From assembly GCF_000820845.2 (NCBI RefSeq), contig NZ_CBXV010000008.1, positions 313,001 through 377,000 of the forward strand: 64,000 nucleotides of DNA, given 5' to 3'. The notes below the pieces were generated by a model. The model was not told where the DNA came from, did no database searches, and saw only the letters and a program-made list of their open reading frames with translations. Position 1 is the stretch's first letter, and each line of letters starts with the position of its first letter. This DNA comes from Pyrinomonas methylaliphatogenes (lineage in GTDB: Bacteria; Acidobacteriota; Blastocatellia; Pyrinomonadales; Pyrinomonadaceae). Position numbers and translations under genes: made by a program. This document shows positions 1 through 9,713 of this stretch, piece by piece.

Positions 1-145
1 GCTCTTCAAACGAAGCTGTACAGATGACGCGCGTTTGCCCCATCTCGATCAGCGCCGAGCCTTCCGCATAAGGCATGAAGTCGGGTGTGATACGGACGGG
101 GCGCAGTTGATCAGCGCGTCTTCCATCGGTGCGTGTGTAGCTCAT
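1..145 (-). CDS. rph: RNase PH, N-terminal part (cut by window edge)
   Basis: Only the first 48 residues are inside the window; the gene runs off the left end. The translation opens [16 protein letters not shown] and continues with [11 protein letters not shown] and [11 protein letters not shown], the conserved N-terminus of RNase PH, a phosphate-dependent 3'-5' exoribonuclease that trims tRNA 3' ends. The ATG is at 143-145. It lies 132 bp downstream of murI on the same strand, so the two may be co-transcribed. The catalytic core is not visible. Identity rests on the N-terminal motif alone, which is distinctive for this family. Confidence 0.85.
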   Translation of the reverse strand, partial: MSYTRTDGRRADQLRPVRITPDFMPYAEGSALIEMGQTRVICTASFEE

Positions 146-277
146 CGGCTTCCTCGATCGAACCCATAAAGTTGAACTGCTCGGCAGAAGGACAATGGTC
201 AGATCTCTTGCTCAACCCCCTGAAGCGTGCGCCCTCAAAATTAACTGAGATGAGATGCTGAAAGCCAGCGCGATCTA

Positions 278-1102
278 CTATATCTCCACAGCCTCCAGCA
301 CCTTCGGGGCGCGGCCCAAGAACCGCTCGGCGACGCGCGCAAAGCGTTCAGCGGCATCGGTGACGTAGAAATGGTCCAGATCATCACACAAGCTTCGCGC
401 GCGCTTTTCCACGGGAGCGTGCGCGAGCCCCTCTTCCTCCAAGAGCCGCGCGACCTGTTCGGCCACCGCTTCGCCTGACTCGATGATACGCACCGTCTCT
501 CCCATCACGCTCTGAATTGTTCGGCGTAGAAGCGGATAGTGTGTGCAACCGAGCACCAGCGTGTCGATCTCAGCCAAGCGCAGATCGCGCAGGTATTCTT
601 CAGCCACCATCCGCGCCACCTCCGTATCGGCCCACCCCTCTTCCGCGAGCGGGACGAAGAGCGGACAGGCGCGCTCCAAAACTTCAGCTCGAGGGGCGAG
701 CTGCAAAATAGCGCGCGTGTAAGCCCGGCTTTTGACCGTCGCCTCGGTCGCGATGACGCCGATCCGCCCATGGGGCGATGACTGGACCGCAGCGCGCGCG
801 CCCGGTTCGATCACCCCGATGACTGGCGCTTCGATCGCGCGACGCACTGCTGGGAGAGCTAAGGCCGACGCCGTGTTGCAAGCGACGACGAGCAATTTGA
901 TGCCATGACGCGCGAGGAATCGCGCGTTTTCCACGGCATAGCGCTCGACCGTCGTCAGCGATTTCGTGCCGTAGGGCACGCGCGCCGTGTCGCCCAAATA
1001 GACGAACTTTTCGTTCGGCAAGCGCTCATGGAGCGCGCGGTAGACGGTCAGACCGCCAACGCCGCTATCGAAGATGCCAATCGGTAGCTCTCTCTTCGCC
1101 AT
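278..1102 (-). CDS. murI: Glutamate racemase
   Basis: Interconverts L- and D-glutamate to supply D-Glu for peptidoglycan; cytoplasmic. The protein opens MAKRELPIGIFDSGVGGLTV. The two catalytic cysteines sit in VACNTASA and LGCTHYPLL, and the LGDTARVPYG substrate loop is present. At 274 aa it has the usual family length. An upstream in-frame ATG would add 38 residues, but the ATG at 1100-1102 has a GGAG ribosome site a few bases before it, and the family normally starts just ahead of the GIFDSG motif. It precedes rph on the minus strand and is divergent from the TonB-dependent receptor. Confidence 0.95.
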   Translation of the reverse strand: MAKRELPIGIFDSGVGGLTVYRALHERLPNEKFVYLGDTARVPYGTKSLTTVERYAVENARFLARHGIKLLVVACNTASALALPAVRRAIEAPVIGVIEPGARAAVQSSPHGRIGVIATEATVKSRAYTRAILQLAPRAEVLERACPLFVPLAEEGWADTEVARMVAEEYLRDLRLAEIDTLVLGCTHYPLLRRTIQSVMGETVRIIESGEAVAEQVARLLEEEGLAHAPVEKRARSLCDDLDHFYVTDAAERFARVAERFLGRAPKVLEAVEI

Positions 1103-1413
1103 CGCTCCTCGCCGACAAATTGAGATCCCGCCAACCTCGAGAGCCGAGGCTCGTGCAAGCTTACAATCCCCGATCCGCAACCGCAAAGGGCCAACGGGAA
1201 CCATTTGGGAATCCATTTTTTTGAAGAGGAATCCGAATTTTTGGATTCACTCTGCCCCCACCATGCGCGCTGCGGGGGTCACTTTGTCAGTTAACCATTC
1301 GCCCCACAATGAGATGAGCAAAGGCGCGTGGGCTTGGAATGGGATTTGCTTAAGGTTTAAGAGAAGCTCGCTTAATCTTTTCACAACGACCTGAAAATTC
1401 GGAGGAGATCCAC
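1103..1413. promoter_or_regulatory. Divergent intergenic region with GGAATCC inverted repeat
   Basis: This 311-bp gap separates murI (minus) from the receptor gene (plus) and must hold both promoters. No convincing -35/-10 pair was found. It contains GGAATCC at 1209-1215 and again at 1228-1234, followed by the inverted GGATTC at 1243-1248; the last two arms flank an AT-rich GAATTTTT loop. This could be an operator or a weak hairpin. The receptor's ribosome site (GGAGGAG) lies just before its ATG at 1414. Confidence 0.35.
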
Positions 1414-4400
1414 ATGCGAACGAAAGCGATCTGCTATCTCTTAGTGTCACTCTTCGCGCTCTCCATGCTAGGGGAGGCCCAAACGGGCACTTCCTCAATC
1501 CGAGGCATCGTCACCGATCCACAAGGCAACGCCGTCACAGGGGCCACCGTCACCTTGAGCAACGAGGCTCGGAATTTCGTTCGAACGGCGACCACCAACG
1601 AGTCAGGCGTCTTTGCCTTCGATCTGCTTCAACCCGGCACCTATCAAGTTGAAGTCGAAGCGACTGGCTTCAAAAAAGCCCTAATCAGAGAGGTTCGAGC
1701 GCTAGTCGCCAAACCGACCGAGATCACCGTACAACTTGAGATCGGTCAGATCACCGAAGCGGTGACCGTCCAAGCGGCGGGCGAGATACTTCTTAACACT
1801 CAAGATGCGAGCCTAGGCAATAATTTCGTTTCGCAACAGATCATACAGCTTCCGCTCGAAGCGCGTAATCCGATTTCGCTGCTCACGCTGCAACCGGGCG
1901 TCACGCCAGACGGCAACGTGACTGGGGCGCGCAGCGATCAATCGAACATCACGCTCGATGGGGTAGACATTAATGAGGCGCAAACCAACTCGATCTTCAA
2001 TCCAGTGCTTCGTTTGAATACCGAAGCCGTTGAGGAGTTCCGCGTCGTGACGAGCAACGCTAACGCCAGCTATGGGCGTTCGTCAGGAGCCCAAATCTCT
2101 TTGATTACACGCAGCGGGACCAATCAACTACATGGCGCCCTTTTCGAGTATCACCGCAATACCGTGACCACGGCCAACAACTTCTTTAACAACCGGAGCG
2201 GCATTCCGCGCCCCAAACTTTTACGCAACACCTTCGGCGGGAGAGTGGATGGCCCAATCGTCAAAGACCATCTCTTTTTCATGTACAGCTATGAAGGACG
2301 CCGCGATGCCAGCCAAGCGGCGGTCGGCCCGCGGGTCGTTCCACTGCCGAGCCTCGGTCAAGGCGAGGTGAAGTTTTTGGGTTGCGAACCCGGAGTGGTC
2401 TGCACGCCGGATAAGGTCAAGGTGATCACTTTGACGCCAGCCCAACTCAATTCCCTCTTCCCGCAGGTCGGGCTGAATCCGGTCGCCCTTGCGGCTCTTG
2501 CCGAGGCCGCGCGCAAATACCCAGCTAACGACTTAAGGGCAGCGGGTGACGGATTGAACACCGCCGGGTTTCGCTTCAATGCTCCAACGCGCGTCAATTT
2601 CAACTCTCACGTTTTGCGCTTGGACTGGAACATCAACAGCAAGCACTCGCTCTTTTTCCGCGGCACCTATCAGAACGACACGCAACCGACAAGTTTCACT
2701 AATCCCCAACAGTTCCCAGACACACCGATCGTCACGCGCTGGTACCATCCTTATGGCTTTGCCGTCGGCCATACGTGGGCGATCAGCGGGACTAAGACCA
2801 ACAGCCTGCGCTACGGCCTCACACGCCTTGCCCTCAGCGACCAAGGCGATTCGGATCAGAACTCCATCATCTTTCGTTTCGTCTTTCAACCGCGCCTCTT
2901 CCAGCGCACATTCAGCCGCGTTAATCCGGTGCACAATATCACGGACGATTTCTCTTGGATCACCGGTAATCACACGTTACAGCTTGGGACTAACATTCGC
3001 ATCGTCCGCAATCGAAGGTTGGATTTCGGCCCCGCCTACGACAACGCGGTGGCCAATCCGTTCTTCTACCAATCTTCCGGCAACGTGTTGCTTACGCCCA
3101 TACGCAACGCGGGCTATACCATCACCGGCAACCCCGACGATTTGAAGTCAGCGCTTACAGCGGTGATCGGGCGATTCTCGCAGTATACGGCGAATTTCAA
3201 CTTCGATCTCCAAGGCAGCCCGCTGCCCCAAGGCCAAGGCGTCTTTCGCGACTTCGCCACCGAGGAATACGATTTCTACGCGCAAGATATCTGGAAGATC
3301 CGTCCCAACCTGACCTTGACCTACGGCTTGAGGTACGGGTTGAGCCGTCCCGTCTACGAAACCCAAGGTTATATGGCTATCCCCACGCCATCGTTGGGCG
3401 AATACCTGCAACGGAGGATCGAAGCGGCGAGTCGAGGAGTCAATTATACTGATCCGATCCGCGTCGATCTCGGCAAACGCTTCTACAATTGGGACAAGAA
3501 CAATTTCCAGCCTCGCGTCTCAGTCGCGTGGTCGCCCAATGTTAAGCACGGGTTGCTCGGCTTTATCTTCGGCGGCGAAGAGAAGTCGGTGATCCGCGCT
3601 GGCTTCGCCATCACCAACGACTACTTCGGTCAACAGTTGGCCGTGACCTTCAACGCGCAAAACCAGCTCGGGTTCTCATCGGCGCAAACCATTCCGGCCA
3701 ACACTTACAATGTGACGACCCGCCCGGCGCCGCTCTTTACCGGATTCAACCAAAGCATCCGCACATTGCCCGGGATCACCATTCCGCCGCGTTTGACCTT
3801 CCCGCAACAGCAACCCGCCGACAATCGGCGACGGATCGAAAGCTCGCTCGACAGCAACCTCGTCTCACCGATCAATTACAGTTGGAACCTCTCGTTCCAA
3901 CGGCAGTTGCCTGCGGGGATGATCCTCGAGGTGGCCTATGTCGGGCGGGCGGCGCGAAACCTACTGGCTGGGCGCGACGTCGTTCAACCGAATCTCAATT
4001 TCACCGATCCAAAGTCTGGGCAGACCTGGACCCAAGCGGCGACGATCCTCGAGATGCTGCGCGCAAGCAACACGCCGATCGCTAACGTCCAACCCCTTCC
4101 GTTCTTCGAGAACCTTTATGCTCCGGGATCGCTCGGCCCGATCTTCTTCGGCGTCTCGACGTTGACCAACACGCAAGCCGTCTATGCGATGGCGGCGGCG
4201 ACGGCACCAGGGTGTGCGACCGTCGGATGTTATGAGATCGGCAATGACTGGACCACGATTCAGGATCTCCTCGACGGCTTCTCCGGCAAGCGATATTTCT
4301 ATCAACCGCAATACGGTGCGCTCGCCGTCTACAGCACGATCGCCTCTTCTGACTATCACGCTGGGACGTTGACGCTGCGCCAACGCTTCAGGAACTCGCT

Positions 4401-5127
4401 CAGCGTCGATTTCAATTACACGTTCTCGAAATCGATGGACGACGTCTCAGGGCTGCAAACGGATGCGCCGTTTACGCCGTTCATCCTGAACGCGGTCAAC
4501 CTTAAACAACAGCGTTCCGTCTCCGACTTCGATATCCGCCACATTATCAACGCCAACGCCATTTGGCAACTTCCCTTCGGACAAGGTCATGCTTTCTTAG
4601 GCAACGTTTCCAAATTGGCCGAGGCCTTCATCGGCGGGTGGCAGCTTTCGATGATCTTCCGTTGGAACACTGGGCTGCCCGTCGATGCGCCGCTCGATTT
4701 CGGCGGCTGGCCCACCAACTGGAATCGTCGCAGTTATACGGTGCGCATCCGTCCTCTTGAAGCCAATCCGAACCGTGGCGGCGCGAACCCGCCGAACCTC
4801 TTCTCCGATCCGCAAGCGGCATATCAGTCATTCCGCAGCGCGCGCCCTGGCGAGCGCGGCGATCGCAACATCCTGCGTTACCCCGGTTATGTCGTGCTCG
4901 ACGCGGGCCTGTCTAAATCATGGACGATGCCGTGGAGCGAGAATCATAAGCTGCAGTTCCGTTGGGAAGTCTTCAATGTCACCAATACCCAACGCTTGAC
5001 CTCCGTAGACGGCTGGGTTCAAGGGCTCGATCCCTTCAATTCGACCAAGAACCCGACCTTCGGCAACTTGACGGCCATCCAAGGGACGCCTCGCGTCATG
5101 CAGTTCGGCTTACGCTACTCCTTCTAA
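1414..5127 (+). CDS. TonB-dependent receptor, Oar-like, with carboxypeptidase-regulatory domain
   Basis: Predicted outer-membrane beta-barrel transporter of 1237 aa. Residues 1-22 form a signal peptide ending near GEAQ. Residues about 26-105 form a carboxypeptidase-regulatory-like fold (SIRGIVTDPQGNAVTGATV, then GTYQVEVEATGFKK). A plug-like region follows with LDGVDINEAQTN and the SNANASYGRSSGAQI stretch, then a long barrel that ends in the aromatic FGLRYSF expected for outer-membrane insertion. Acidobacteria encode many such Oar-like proteins; the substrate cannot be inferred, and no clear TonB box was recognised. The start has a strong GGAGGAG ribosome site. It is followed by a strong intrinsic terminator, so it is probably monocistronic. 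Confidence 0.9.
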   Translation: MRTKAICYLLVSLFALSMLGEAQTGTSSIRGIVTDPQGNAVTGATVTLSNEARNFVRTATTNESGVFAFDLLQPGTYQVEVEATGFKKALIREVRALVAKPTEITVQLEIGQITEAVTVQAAGEILLNTQDASLGNNFVSQQIIQLPLEARNPISLLTLQPGVTPDGNVTGARSDQSNITLDGVDINEAQTNSIFNPVLRLNTEAVEEFRVVTSNANASYGRSSGAQISLITRSGTNQLHGALFEYHRNTVTTANNFFNNRSGIPRPKLLRNTFGGRVDGPIVKDHLFFMYSYEGRRDASQAAVGPRVVPLPSLGQGEVKFLGCEPGVVCTPDKVKVITLTPAQLNSLFPQVGLNPVALAALAEAARKYPANDLRAAGDGLNTAGFRFNAPTRVNFNSHVLRLDWNINSKHSLFFRGTYQNDTQPTSFTNPQQFPDTPIVTRWYHPYGFAVGHTWAISGTKTNSLRYGLTRLALSDQGDSDQNSIIFRFVFQPRLFQRTFSRVNPVHNITDDFSWITGNHTLQLGTNIRIVRNRRLDFGPAYDNAVANPFFYQSSGNVLLTPIRNAGYTITGNPDDLKSALTAVIGRFSQYTANFNFDLQGSPLPQGQGVFRDFATEEYDFYAQDIWKIRPNLTLTYGLRYGLSRPVYETQGYMAIPTPSLGEYLQRRIEAASRGVNYTDPIRVDLGKRFYNWDKNNFQPRVSVAWSPNVKHGLLGFIFGGEEKSVIRAGFAITNDYFGQQLAVTFNAQNQLGFSSAQTIPANTYNVTTRPAPLFTGFNQSIRTLPGITIPPRLTFPQQQPADNRRRIESSLDSNLVSPINYSWNLSFQRQLPAGMILEVAYVGRAARNLLAGRDVVQPNLNFTDPKSGQTWTQAATILEMLRASNTPIANVQPLPFFENLYAPGSLGPIFFGVSTLTNTQAVYAMAAATAPGCATVGCYEIGNDWTTIQDLLDGFSGKRYFYQPQYGALAVYSTIASSDYHAGTLTLRQRFRNSLSVDFNYTFSKSMDDVSGLQTDAPFTPFILNAVNLKQQRSVSDFDIRHIINANAIWQLPFGQGHAFLGNVSKLAEAFIGGWQLSMIFRWNTGLPVDAPLDFGGWPTNWNRRSYTVRIRPLEANPNRGGANPPNLFSDPQAAYQSFRSARPGERGDRNILRYPGYVVLDAGLSKSWTMPWSENHKLQFRWEVFNVTNTQRLTSVDGWVQGLDPFNSTKNPTFGNLTAIQGTPRVMQFGLRYSF

Positions 5128-5149
5128 GCCGCATAACGCTAGATCTCAC

Positions 5150-5190
5150 GCGAAGGGAGTTAAATTGCGCTTAACTCCCTTCGCCTCTTT
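5150..5190 (+). terminator. Intrinsic terminator after the receptor gene
   Basis: A perfect 14-bp stem (5150-5163 pairing with 5171-5184; left arm GCGAAGGGAGTTAA) closes a 7-nt loop. It is followed by CTCTTTCCCC rather than a clean U-run. It starts 22 bp after the stop codon at 5127. Confidence 0.75.
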
Positions 5191-5226
5191 CCCCACACAC
5201 ATCAGAATCGCCCAACGTCACCTCGC

Positions 5227-5338
5227 TCTCGAATCGCTCCGCGCCGCTCAGATAGTTCGATCTAAGAGAAGCTCAAATAGCGTCTGCGCGAGACTCTTTA
5301 TCTCGAACCGCTCGGCACCGCTCAGATAGTTCGACCTA
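5227..5338. repeat. Intergenic direct-repeat pair A (38 bp, period 74)
   Basis: Copies at 5227-5264 and 5301-5338 match at 34 of 38 positions and share the core CCGCTCAGATAGTTCGA. They are separated by 36 bp of unrelated sequence. This lies between the receptor terminator and the HD-domain gene. It is one of eight such locus-specific pairs in the window. Confidence 0.8.
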
Positions 5339-5439
5339 CCGGCCCGGCGTTCCCTCCGCTCCTGGGGGATGATCAGCACCTTGAATGGGATTCGCTCTTC
5401 CATCCTTACCATCCGCCCTGATGTGCTAGACTCTCAGAT

Positions 5440-6723
5440 ATGGCGGAGAGGATCTATCGCGACCCGCTTCATAACATCATCCGCCTTCGCACCGATTCCG
5501 CGGAAGGCCGATTGATGGTGCAGCTCGTGGATTCATTCGAGTTTCAGCGCCTCCGCCGCATCAAACAACTCGGTCTTGCGCTCTACACTTACCAAGGTGC
5601 GGAGCATTCGCGCTTCGCCCATTCGCTCGGCGTCCTGCATCTGATGACGCGCGTCCTCAATCGCTTGCAGGAGACTCACGAGATATGCGAAGCGGACCGC
5701 ACGGCGGCGCGCGCCGCCGCTTTGCTTCACGACATCGGCCATGGTCCTTTCTCCCACGTCATGGAGAAGGTGCTCGGCTTCCACCACGAGGATCTGACGG
5801 TCGCCGCCGTTTTGAGCGATGAGACGGAGGTCGGGCGCATCTTGCGCGAGTATGACGCGCGCTTGCCAGAGCGCGTCGCGGCGCTCATCAAAGGGAGCTT
5901 CAAACCGGCTTTTCTCGCTCAGTTGGTCTCGTCGCAACTCGATGTCGATCGCATGGACTATCTATTGCGCGATTCGCTGATGACCGGGGCGAAATATGGC
6001 ATCTACGATCTGGAGTGGATCATCAAGGCGTTGGCCGTCGATCCGCAGAACGATCGCATCTACGTCACAACGCGCGGTCTGTACGCCGTTGAAGAGTATT
6101 TGCAAGCGCGCTATTACATGTTTCGTCAGGTCTACTATCACCGGACCTTGCGCTCCGCCGAAGTCGTCCTTCGCGCCACGTTGCAACGCGCGCTCGAACT
6201 GACCGAGCGCGGCGTAGATATCTGGCGCGCGCCCGACACGGCTTTCGAGAAACTGCTTCTGCGTAAACCGCTCACCTTGCGCGATCACATGGAGATGGAC
6301 GATTCCGATGTCCTCTTCCACATCAAGCAGTGGCAACGAGCAGGGGATCCGATCTTGCGCGATCTCAGTCGGCGCTTCATCGGAAGGCGCTTGTTCAAAG
6401 CGATCGATCTGGATATGCCGGAAGAGGAGCGCGGACGCTTCCTCGAAGCGGCGCGCGAATTGGTCATCCGCGCTGGCTTCGACCCGCGTTACTACTTCAT
6501 CGAAGATCAAGCGAGCGATCTTCCCTACGGCTTTTACACCGGCGAAGGCGATGAACCAAAGGCCCACATCTATGTCGAAGACGGCTACGCGCGCCCGCGC
6601 ATACGTGAGATCTCGGAAGTGAGCCAAGTCGTGCGCGGTCTACAACGGGCCTACCGGATCCACCGCGTCTGCTTCCCGCCGGAGGTCAAAGAGGGCGTCT
6701 ATGCGCTCTACCACGGACTTTAA
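5440..6723 (+). CDS. HD-domain phosphohydrolase (SAMHD1/YdhJ-like)
   Basis: 427-aa cytoplasmic metal-dependent phosphohydrolase of the HD superfamily. It opens [10 protein letters not shown], typical of the SAMHD1-like branch. The metal-binding set is visible: H61 in [11 protein letters not shown]97-D98 in [15 protein letters not shown], and an aspartate in [13 protein letters not shown] near residue 170. Relatives hydrolyse dNTPs or other nucleotides, but substrate specificity cannot be read from sequence. The ATG at 5440 has only a weak ribosome site. A small gap (24 bp) separates it from the next gene on the same strand, suggesting an operon. Confidence 0.85.
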   Translation: MAERIYRDPLHNIIRLRTDSAEGRLMVQLVDSFEFQRLRRIKQLGLALYTYQGAEHSRFAHSLGVLHLMTRVLNRLQETHEICEADRTAARAAALLHDIGHGPFSHVMEKVLGFHHEDLTVAAVLSDETEVGRILREYDARLPERVAALIKGSFKPAFLAQLVSSQLDVDRMDYLLRDSLMTGAKYGIYDLEWIIKALAVDPQNDRIYVTTRGLYAVEEYLQARYYMFRQVYYHRTLRSAEVVLRATLQRALELTERGVDIWRAPDTAFEKLLLRKPLTLRDHMEMDDSDVLFHIKQWQRAGDPILRDLSRRFIGRRLFKAIDLDMPEEERGRFLEAARELVIRAGFDPRYYFIEDQASDLPYGFYTGEGDEPKAHIYVEDGYARPRIREISEVSQVVRGLQRAYRIHRVCFPPEVKEGVYALYHGL

Positions 6724-6747
6724 AACTGGACCAGAAAGCTTCAGCCG

Positions 6748-7638
6748 ATGGGCATGCGCACCCTCGCTCTTTACCGTTTGCTCCTGGTGCCGATCACAAT
6801 CGCGCTCCTTTGGCTGCCCAACCTCGCCGCAAAGCCGCGGGTAGCAATACTCGACTTCGGCGAGACCGCAACCGGAAAGCGCGTCGCAGACGAGCTTCAC
6901 GGATCGTTCATGGCGACCGGACTTTTTACGCTTCTCGACCGCGCGCTCGTCCGCTCCGCCGCCAAAGGCATCGGCTATGCCGGTTCGCTCAACATGTCGC
7001 TCGACGAAGCGCGCGATCTCGGCGCGGCGATCGGTTGTGATTTCTTCATCATCGGAGACGCGCAAACGCTGCGCCGTTCACCATCGAGCGGCACCTATTT
7101 TGAATCCTACGCCTCGATCTTCATCGTCAACGCGCAAACCGGCGAACTGCTATTTTGGGATCGGCCCGATCTTCAAGCTTCGACGCCATCCGAAGCGGAA
7201 AAAGGGCTGTTGAAAGAACTGGACCGTCGAGCGGCCCATTATGCCTCGCTGATCGAAAGAGCGCACGCGGCCAAGCTCATGCGAGCTCCAGATCGATCCG
7301 ACAGCGATGAGGGCGAAGATTTCCTCGTCCTTCCGGACGAAGACGCGCCCGACGCGCGCCATTTCAGTCCGCCACAACCTTATCGCCGCCTGCAACCTAA
7401 CTACCCGGAAGAGGCGGCGCGCGCGGAAGCTGAGGCGACGGTCGATGCCCTCGTCTGGATCGGGACGGACGGCGAAGTCAAAAAGGTCAAGATCGTTCGC
7501 TGGGCCGGTTTCGGATTAGATGAGGCGGTCAGCGAAATTATTCGGAAGATGCACTTTCGTCCAGCGCTTCGGGATGGCGCTCCAGTGAACGTGCGCGTCC
7601 TTCTGCGCTACAACTTTCGCCGCCGCCCAAACGACTGA
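6748..7638 (+). CDS. CsgG-like/TonB C-terminal domain fusion protein
   Basis: 296-aa exported protein. Residues 1-25 are a hydrophobic signal or anchor (YRLLLVPITIALLWL). Residues about 30-150 resemble the curli-assembly (CsgG) or penicillin-binding activator (LpoB) type of fold: VAILDFGETATG, then LLDRALVRSAA, GCDFFIIGDAQT and an IFIVNAQTGELL strand. Residues about 200-296 form a TonB C-terminal module (LQPNYPEEAARAEAEATV, KMHFRPALRDG). The family assignment of the first half is from pattern only. The combination suggests an envelope protein rather than a classical energy transducer, because no proline-rich spanning region separates the parts. A second start (ATG two codons later) is possible. 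Confidence 0.7.
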   Translation: MGMRTLALYRLLLVPITIALLWLPNLAAKPRVAILDFGETATGKRVADELHGSFMATGLFTLLDRALVRSAAKGIGYAGSLNMSLDEARDLGAAIGCDFFIIGDAQTLRRSPSSGTYFESYASIFIVNAQTGELLFWDRPDLQASTPSEAEKGLLKELDRRAAHYASLIERAHAAKLMRAPDRSDSDEGEDFLVLPDEDAPDARHFSPPQPYRRLQPNYPEEAARAEAEATVDALVWIGTDGEVKKVKIVRWAGFGLDEAVSEIIRKMHFRPALRDGAPVNVRVLLRYNFRRRPND

Positions 7639-7655
7639 CGCGCGCTCCGAGCCGA

Positions 7656-8636
7656 TCACAAGCCGCTGCGCACGATGTCGTGCAAGCGAATCAGTCCGAC
7701 GCAAACACCATCCTTATCGACCACCGGCAAGACGGAGATCTGCGAGGGGCGATCCTCCATCAGACGGAGCGCGTCGTAGGCGAGCAGATCTGGCGAAGCG
7801 ACGATCGGCGTGCGCGTCATGATCGCGGCGCAGCGCAACTCTTCCAGATCGCTGAGGCGGCTTCGCTCGATGGTTCGGCGCAGATCGCCATCCGTGATGA
7901 GGCCGACGAGGACGCCGCGCTCGTCGACGACATTGACGGCCCCCAGTCCGCCCCGCGTGATCGCCCGCACGACTTCAAGCAACGTCGCGTCAGGCGAAAC
8001 GGTCGGATTCCGCTCGCCGCTGTGCATCAGATCGCCGACACGCAGCGTCAAGCGTTTGCCCAGTTTGCCCGCCGGATGGTTGAGCGCGAAATCCTCGACG
8101 GTCAGCCCCTTGGTCTGCATCAAGGTTAAGGCCAATGCATCGCCGATCGCTAGGGCGACGGTCGTGCTCGCCGTCGGCGCGAGATTGAGCGGGCACGCCT
8201 CTTGATCGACGCTGGCATCGAGCGCCACATCCGCGCGGCGCGCGAGAGTCGAATTTAGATCGCCGACGATCGCGATGATCGGCACCTCACGCCGCTTCAA
8301 CGAAGGAAGGACGGCGATGATCTCATCCGTTTCGCCGCTGTTGCTAACGATGAGCACAAGATCATCGCGCGCGACGATGCCCAAACCGCCATGGAGGGCG
8401 TCGGACGGATGCAAATAGAAAGCCGGCGTCCCCGTGCTCGTCATCGTCGCGGCGATCTTCTGCGCGACGCTGCCAGACTTTCCAACCCCCGTCGTAATCA
8501 CCTTCCCTCGACAGGCGAGCAGCAGGGCCACGGCCCGCTCGACCGCTTCGCCGGTCAACCGTCCGGCTGCCCGCGCGACGGCTTCCGCTTCGAGAAGCAA
8601 GAAACGTTTCACTTGCGAGAAGTGCTGTCCATCCAT
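7656..8636 (-). CDS. kdsD: Arabinose-5-phosphate isomerase (KpsF/GutQ family)
   Basis: Converts ribulose-5-phosphate to arabinose-5-phosphate, the precursor of Kdo in lipopolysaccharide; cytoplasmic. The 326-aa protein has an N-terminal SIS domain (VITTGVGKSGSVAQKIAATM and LIVSNSGETDEI) and two C-terminal CBS repeats (VGDLMHSGERNP... and AAIMTRTPIVAS...). This is the full KpsF/KdsD architecture at normal length. TSTGTPAFYLHPSDALHG is the conserved active-site segment. It implies a Kdo-containing outer membrane. The gene is convergent with the CsgG/TonB-like gene (18-bp gap) and divergent from the metallophosphoesterase. Confidence 0.93.
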   Translation of the reverse strand: MDGQHFSQVKRFLLLEAEAVARAAGRLTGEAVERAVALLLACRGKVITTGVGKSGSVAQKIAATMTSTGTPAFYLHPSDALHGGLGIVARDDLVLIVSNSGETDEIIAVLPSLKRREVPIIAIVGDLNSTLARRADVALDASVDQEACPLNLAPTASTTVALAIGDALALTLMQTKGLTVEDFALNHPAGKLGKRLTLRVGDLMHSGERNPTVSPDATLLEVVRAITRGGLGAVNVVDERGVLVGLITDGDLRRTIERSRLSDLEELRCAAIMTRTPIVASPDLLAYDALRLMEDRPSQISVLPVVDKDGVCVGLIRLHDIVRSGL

Positions 8637-8826
8637 CGCCGATTCCCGGAATTTTACGGACTGGTTTAAGCCCGCATCATATGCGCGAAACTAAATTTTC
8701 GCCAAGCGTCGCCCCGAGCGGTTGCGCGAACGGCCCCCTGTGGCTATAATCTCTGCCCGTTCGCCGACAAAACCCCATTTCCTTCGCTGTGCGCGTTCGA
8801 AGCGAAGAAAAAGCTTTAAAAGCCTA

Positions 8827-9672
8827 ATGGCCGAACAGATCTGGCGGAGAACAGCGCGTCCCATGACGCGCCAGAATCTTTGGCGCGCGCTGGCGACGAG
8901 CGCCATTCAGATAGCGCGCACCGCGCTAGCCGAACCCCATAGCTTGACGATCGAACACTGCCCCATCGGCTTGCGCCGTCTGCCCGCGCCGCTCGATCGT
9001 TTCCGCATCGTCCATCTTTCCGATTTCCATCACAGCCCGCTTACGGGCCGCGAACAGATCGAGCGCGCCGTCGAGATCGCCAACAGCCTGAATCCTGATC
9101 TGATCGCCTTGACAGGCGATTACGTCTCACACGAGCGCGAATATGCCGCCCCTTGCGCGGAGATTTTGGGGCGACTGCGCGCACGCTTCGGCGTCTACGC
9201 CGTACTCGGAAACCACGACCACTGGACCGATGCGCCGCTCATCAGCGACATGTTGCGCGCCGAAGGGATCAAAGTTCTGGTCAACGAGGGGATGCGCTTT
9301 GAAGCGCATGGCGCCTCTTTCTGGCTCGCTGGCGTCGATGATGCGATGGTCGGGCTCGAAGATCTGCCGCTCGCGCTCGCCGGATCGCGCGAAGACGAGA
9401 TGAAATTGCTGCTCGCCCATAATCCGACCGTCCTCCGCCGCGCATCGCGCTTGGGCGTCGATCTCGTGCTCGCCGGTCACACGCACGGCGGCCAGGTCGC
9501 TTGGCCGCGCCGACGCCCGCCGCGCCGCCTTCGCCAAGGGCTAGGACGCCACGGAGAGACGCAGATCTACGTCACGCGGGGCATCGGCACGGTTGTTCTC
9601 CCGATACGCTACGGATGCCCACCGGAGATCTCACTGCTCGAACTCCATTGCGCGCCCTCTCCCCACGCCTGA
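8827..9672 (+). CDS. Metallophosphoesterase (YkuE/YaeI-like)
   Basis: Calcineurin-like phosphoesterase of about 281 aa. All the metal-binding blocks are present in order: HLSDFHH, LTGDYV, LGNHDHW, LLAHNP and AGHTHGGQ. Relatives (YaeI, YkuE) act on membrane-linked substrates such as lipid A or lipoteichoic-acid intermediates. It lies just ahead of pgsA on the same strand, which fits a phospholipid role, but this is inference. The first ATG in the frame (8722) would add 35 residues of unusual basic composition, so I chose the ATG at 8827; an ATG at 8863 is also possible. No strong ribosome site precedes any of them. Confidence 0.82.
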   Translation: MAEQIWRRTARPMTRQNLWRALATSAIQIARTALAEPHSLTIEHCPIGLRRLPAPLDRFRIVHLSDFHHSPLTGREQIERAVEIANSLNPDLIALTGDYVSHEREYAAPCAEILGRLRARFGVYAVLGNHDHWTDAPLISDMLRAEGIKVLVNEGMRFEAHGASFWLAGVDDAMVGLEDLPLALAGSREDEMKLLLAHNPTVLRRASRLGVDLVLAGHTHGGQVAWPRRRPPRRLRQGLGRHGETQIYVTRGIGTVVLPIRYGCPPEISLLELHCAPSPHA

Positions 9673-9713
9673 GGCTTCTGCTTCTAAGGAGTTCGTCTGA
9701 ATTTTATCGACTT

